Assembly: GCF_037176765.1 (NCBI RefSeq)
Contig: NC_090022.1
Location: 179,730,117 to 179,794,116, forward strand
Reading direction: 5' to 3'
From: Anolis sagrei
Taxonomy: Eukaryota; Chordata; Lepidosauria; Squamata; Anolidae
DNA: 64,000 nucleotides
The notes beneath the pieces were generated by a model. The model ran no database searches, was not told the origin of the DNA, and was given only the letters and a program-made list of their open reading frames with translations. The position numbers and the translations under genes were made by a program. Within the stretch, counting starts at the first letter, position 1. Every line of letters starts with the position of its first letter. Below are positions 63,201 through 64,000 of the stretch, piece after piece.

Positions 63201-63465
63201 ACAAACCTGCTTCCGTCCAAATAGTTAAACCATGGTTATCATGTCTATTCCCAACTTACTCTTCTGCAGGCTAAAAATACCCAGCTTTTTAAGCCGCTTC
63301 TCATAGATCATGGTTTCAAGTGTACTTTCTGTTTAAATTGTTTTCCATTTAGGTCTCCTCTGTCATTGGCAAGAATCCCATCAGAAGAGGTAGATGGTTC
63401 AGAAACAACAAGTGAACTAATTAAGCTGGGTGACACAGCTTATTTGTTCTCCCTGAGGAATGACG
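48252..63465 (+). CDS. CEP95: Centrosomal protein of 95 kDa, first six exons (partial, continues past window)
   Basis: Exons: 48,252-48,273; 52,204-52,332; 54,147-54,254; 55,770-55,883; 61,602-61,710; 63,353-63,465. All have GT-AG introns and continuous phase, giving about 198 residues. Start MGPTEEK then [16 protein letters not shown]; conserved blocks INSLSD-like [47 protein letters not shown] and [15 protein letters not shown]. This is the N-terminal calponin-homology-like part of CEP95 (formerly CCDC45); the coiled-coil part should lie to the right. Exons 5-6 encode a less conserved, Glu/Ser-rich linker. Family knowledge: CEP95 localises to centrosome and spindle poles. Human protein is about 821 aa as I recall. 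Intron 4 carries a whole copia retrotransposon in antisense. The gene diverges from DDX5. Confidence 0.9.
48437..48672 (-). mobile_element. tRNA-derived SINE
   Basis: On the - strand it begins with a tRNA-like head: A box TGGCGCAGTGGGTTAA and B box GGTTCAAATCC. The body is 'tccagctcctcatgcgggga', 'caaggatgacaaaaacatca' and 'ccaattctctcacaacagga'. A second copy lies at 51,655-51,905. CEP95 intron 1. Confidence 0.8.
48855..49495 (-). mobile_element. Helitron-like non-autonomous element
   Basis: Starts ACTAGCTGTCCCCTGCCAGG, the complement of the CTAGT end at 42,782, and follows that copy's interior in reverse ('tctagtgatctggaaaataa', 'accatctgtgttcatatttg'-type blocks). The other end fades near 49,495. 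CEP95 intron 1. Confidence 0.6.
49496..50092 (+). other. CEP95 intron 1, unassigned stretch
   Basis: Starts with a short Penelope-end trace ('ttgggttgttgtaggttttg'). The rest is AT-rich with no gene or named repeat. Confidence 0.35.
50093..50345 (-). mobile_element. LINE tail fragment
   Basis: TTTA repeats (50,093-50,121) followed by 'tcgtgtcatccgcaaccaga', similar to the end of the LINE at 4,858, then A/T-rich sequence. Only the last part is preserved. CEP95 intron 1. Confidence 0.45.
50346..51467 (+). other. CEP95 intron 1, unassigned stretch
   Basis: AT-rich, no coding signal. A short diverged SINE-like piece ('gtttccatggctgaacagtg') is near 50,585-50,660. Confidence 0.35.
51468..51560 (+). 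mobile_element. SINE fragment ('ccatttctaagctgaaaagc' family)
   Basis: 'ccatttctaagctgaaaagc', 'gacgttgtccatagacaact' and 'ccaaggtcat' match the 38,240 family. Short remnant with a local duplication of 'ctccaaggtcat'. Confidence 0.5.
51655..51905 (-). mobile_element. tRNA-derived SINE
   Basis: Same family as 48,437-48,672. On the - strand: A-box-like 'GCAGCGCAATGGGTTAA' and B box GGTTCGAATCC, then 'agctccctctgtcagctcca' and 'gaagcgacttgcagtttctc', ending in 'catggaaataaaagaaaag'. CEP95 intron 1. Confidence 0.85.
52380..52880 (-). mobile_element. L2-like LINE, 3' end, diverged
   Basis: 'gagcaaggaggggaacatcc', 'tagccaccaagaaggccctt' and 'ttctcttattcttaccaaat' follow the C-terminal region seen at 9,430 and 28,440. 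The tail is eroded. CEP95 intron 2. Confidence 0.5.
53783..53932. repeat. Foldback MITE, family B
   Basis: Ends 'aaggccccttctatactgcc' and 'tatggcagcgtaaacacagc', core 'ctgctctgaactggattaaa'. Close to the 7,676 copy. CEP95 intron 2. Confidence 0.75.
54255..55769 (+). other. CEP95 intron 3
   Basis: No complete repeat recognised. A diverged palindromic MITE trace ('gccagaaggaatattaggga', 'catctgatggaccagagttg') lies near 55,130-55,225. Otherwise AT-rich unique sequence. Confidence 0.4.
56037..56105 (-). mobile_element. L2-like LINE tail
   Basis: 'taatattttatttatattct' and 'gctccccaaggggaattaga' match the terminus at 8,955-9,000. CEP95 intron 4. Confidence 0.5.
56275..56693 (-). repeat. Copia 3' LTR
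   Basis: 419 bp, same length as 60,750-61,168 and, as far as I can compare, identical at a constant offset of 4,475. On the element's strand it starts TGTTACAGTATATG and ends AACCGCAACA. A 'tacttcaact' region and a TATAAAAG-like complement ('gagtataaaagg' on the + strand) lie inside. Confidence 0.93.
56735..60619 (-). CDS. Copia gag-pol polyprotein
   Basis: One uninterrupted frame of 1,294 residues from the ATG at 60,619 ([20 protein letters not shown]). Order: copia-type gag (UBN2-like, '[17 protein letters not shown]'); CCHC zinc knuckle [14 protein letters not shown]; aspartic protease ([10 protein letters not shown]); integrase with H-H-C-C zinc finger (HRTLGHPS... CNVCKKTK) and catalytic core ([19 protein letters not shown]); reverse transcriptase ([21 protein letters not shown]); RNase H ([31 protein letters not shown]). 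This is the standard copia order and near the usual length. Expressed, if at all, from its own LTR, opposite to CEP95. Confidence 0.93.
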   Translation of the reverse strand: MDTGMNFAFPMARLNGNNYSIWKVRMESYLRRESLWECTENPVQQPATAEQLRALERARSTLMLGVDDEQLVHISSLPTPNAIWMRLREVHASSSAATVAVLARRLYRKRLEKNESLKDHLQILQSLFLQLEERDFHLTEPNKCFIVLSSLDDSFDGIVNSLESLPQAQLNLQYICARILADCERRRDRCLETANTAGRSQGKQSAGVALEEETEKVCVVRRCFNCGSPKHLKRNCPKQQQKKQVWKKVNQRRSSSHVSIVKSQGSPTDEDIFYVDSGCSQHIVNNKSLICNPVNPKCSNVTLADGKQYKVQGQGEVYVKHLGKTLRNVFLVPEIEYNLLSVGKLDKEGYEVNFSGGKVRILKGNKLCGTGVLQGDLNVLTSGGNTSDVNVVSKNAPLHQGCIHDLHRTLGHPSFKVLYKMPEFSEGIKLKHCKKFLDCNVCKKTKAQSAPISKRSLRNSEEKFQLVHADLIGPFQPSKGGACYILCILDDYSCFSWCFLLKQKSEVFEIIKNWVAYVKRQFGVGVKALQTDRGGEFTSHSLENFLKKGGIKHRLTCAYQSAENGKIERLVRKVQTVKDSLLEDSGLSQNLWGEAVLTACYLINRLWCEPIQNTPYFMLYGKKPPLGHLRNFGTQAWVFIPKPLRRKGQDKARKLTMVGYAQGAKAWRFLDNEGNIVISRSANFACSQNWDKIHANQEVFFPISKEETHEQGRQNTKQESATTPQLISKPIIRKFKRPRPSDEDDEVNEDPEEGTSQEILLRRSERTRKKPDRFTIQNVRVCLVNYEPQSFEEIESLPQEEKEKWLEAIDEEMKSMERLNVYEPADLPRGSNPIDTKWIFKQKIDANGQVRYKARLVARGFTQVKDIDYTEVYSPTVSPNSVRLILTLAACLNLKVYHFDISTAYLNATLKENIYIVPPPGSKYRNTNTYFKLNCSLYGLVWNDCLNDVLTKMGFQRSRADPCVYVRNVQHDYQVLFVYVDDVSFLAETQAEIDKFAEELGKHFKLRNLGPIQYFLGVQIMKTEQGFVLSQKGKIMQILEKLNMKDCKGVKSPMILGFQNEVENAAIFEEKALYKSIIGQLLYICNYTRADIAFAVNFLSRYASNPTIAAWNGLKRVARYLKQTQDFCLALSPDDSLSLQVYTDSDFGNCTDRKSTTGVLVKFSNAVIDWKSKKQSYVALSSSEAEFGALSLAYTEICVIKQLLKDLQIPVEDPTTIYEDNQTCITMATQARVKQRSKHVDIKYSCVRDAVKNGEIDIVYCNTNLNLADVLTKPLSVQKHQNVLNDLGIFECTM
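60736..60749 (-). other. Copia primer-binding site, half-tRNA type
   Basis: The + strand CTGGGCCCATAACC next to the 5' LTR equals the anticodon stem-loop of eukaryotic initiator tRNA-Met as I know it. The element's RNA can therefore pair with the middle of that tRNA rather than its 3' end, as Drosophila copia is known to do. Confidence 0.75.
60750..61168 (-). repeat. Copia 5' LTR
   Basis: 419 bp, the partner of 56,275-56,693. Followed on the + strand side by the target duplication CTGGT at 61,169-61,173. Confidence 0.93.
61711..62425 (+). other. CEP95 intron 5, left part
   Basis: Contains a 5S-rRNA-like or diverged SINE trace near 61,930-62,030 ('gatcccatctcatcttggaa', 'agtacttggatgggaggata', 'cataagtcaacatg'-type ends). 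This resembles 5S-derived elements but is too diverged to name. Rest unassigned. Confidence 0.35.
62426..62560. mobile_element. Palindromic hAT-type MITE
   Basis: Ends CAGTAGTTCTCAACC and GGTTGAGAACCACTG, interior 'aactcccagaaatcccagcc' and 'ttttctgggagttgaaggcc'. Flanks ATATAATT and ATATAACT form an 8-bp duplication with one difference. Sister of 11,629-11,755. CEP95 intron 5. Confidence 0.85.
62938..63315 (-). mobile_element. CR1-type LINE, 3' end
   Basis: 'ttgcaagagaccacatgggc', 'ggtccaatcccctgccatgc', 'agttccactgttgaacagct' and 'gcaggctaaaaatacccagc' follow the 16,218 copy. It ends just before CEP95 exon 6. Confidence 0.75.
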
Positions 63466-64000
63466 GTGAGAGATCTTTGTTGGCAAATGAGAATTATCAG
63501 ATGGCTAATGCATGGAAGCAGTTTTAGATCCTTCTCTAAATGATCTGCTTATAACTGCGTACCATAAGAACGGAGAAGTTTCCATTTTACTATAAATTCT
63601 TCTCCCTTTATTGAGGTGAACAGGCCTGACTTGATAATGAAACATTTTAACCTTTTTTTGCATTAAATTTTGTAAATTTCAGTAAGTGAAAACAACTGGC
63701 ACTCCCGATTTCTATTAGATCAAGATGCAAAAGTATTACAACTGTACAACCTTAGTGTAAACTGAAATTTACTCGCTTGGTGACTTAAAACTAAACAAGT
63801 ATTGAAATGATTGGGATAGGCCACATGGTGATGAGCATACAGCTGGAAGCAGCAATATAACATGAATCTGAGAGAACAAATTCATTTTGTGTGGTCCATA
63901 AAACACATTCTCATCACACACTAGTCTTGTATGATTTCTGTGTAGCAAGAAAGATTATTTTAACCAAAGATGGGTGTCAGAAACTTCTTCCTAATGGGAC
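63466..64000 (+). other. CEP95 intron 6 (start)
   Basis: From the donor GTGAGA at 63,466 to the window edge. No further exon or named repeat is visible. Confidence 0.5.

Overview
The window looks like nuclear DNA of a squamate reptile, probably an anole or close relative. It has spliced vertebrate genes in the order MILR1 - POLG2 - DDX5 - CEP95, which is the gene order I know from human chromosome 17q. These sit among lizard-type repeats: BovB, CR1 and L2-like LINEs, a Penelope-like element, tRNA-derived SINEs, hAT and foldback MITEs, Helitron-like elements, and a whole Ty1/copia retrotransposon. Assignments rest on protein similarity I recognise by eye and on splice-site phase; no database search was possible.

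Layout. 1-3.5 kb: repeats only. 3,576-16,047 (+): an 8-exon gene for a 351-residue immunoglobulin receptor with two ITIM-type tyrosine motifs, best called MILR1 (Allergin-1). 18,451-26,791 (-): POLG2, the accessory subunit of mitochondrial DNA polymerase, 8 exons, 470 residues (455 from the second ATG). 32,430-41,161 (-): DDX5 (p68 DEAD-box helicase), 13 exons, 600 residues, from a CpG-rich promoter. 48,252 to beyond the right edge (+): the first six exons of CEP95, a centrosomal protein. All exon sets join in frame with GT-AG introns.

Between DDX5 and CEP95 lie about 7 kb of repeats, including a 1.1-kb tandem array grown from a foldback MITE. In mammals, as I recall, these two genes are head-to-head and almost touching, so here a shared promoter region seems to have been pushed apart. 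The CEP95 side keeps a near-palindromic X-box (RFX site). The DDX5 side keeps a consensus CRE and a TATA-like box. The POLG2 promoter has NRF-1-type sites, as expected for a mitochondrial replication gene.

The most interesting points are in DDX5 intron 11. A miR-3064 hairpin ends exactly on the 3' splice site of exon 12. Upstream, a 179-nt candidate cassette exon has strong splice sites and an open frame, and its acceptor carries the sequence annotated in human as miR-5047. Its inclusion would stop translation just after helicase motif V. Other points: a very recent copia insertion in CEP95 intron 4 (LTRs that look identical, 5-bp target duplication, half-tRNA-type primer site); two different hAT-type MITEs in one 8-bp target; a 99-bp-arm palindrome of Penelope ends with a hammerhead-like core; and a perfect 32-bp-arm palindrome just past the first POLG2 donor site.
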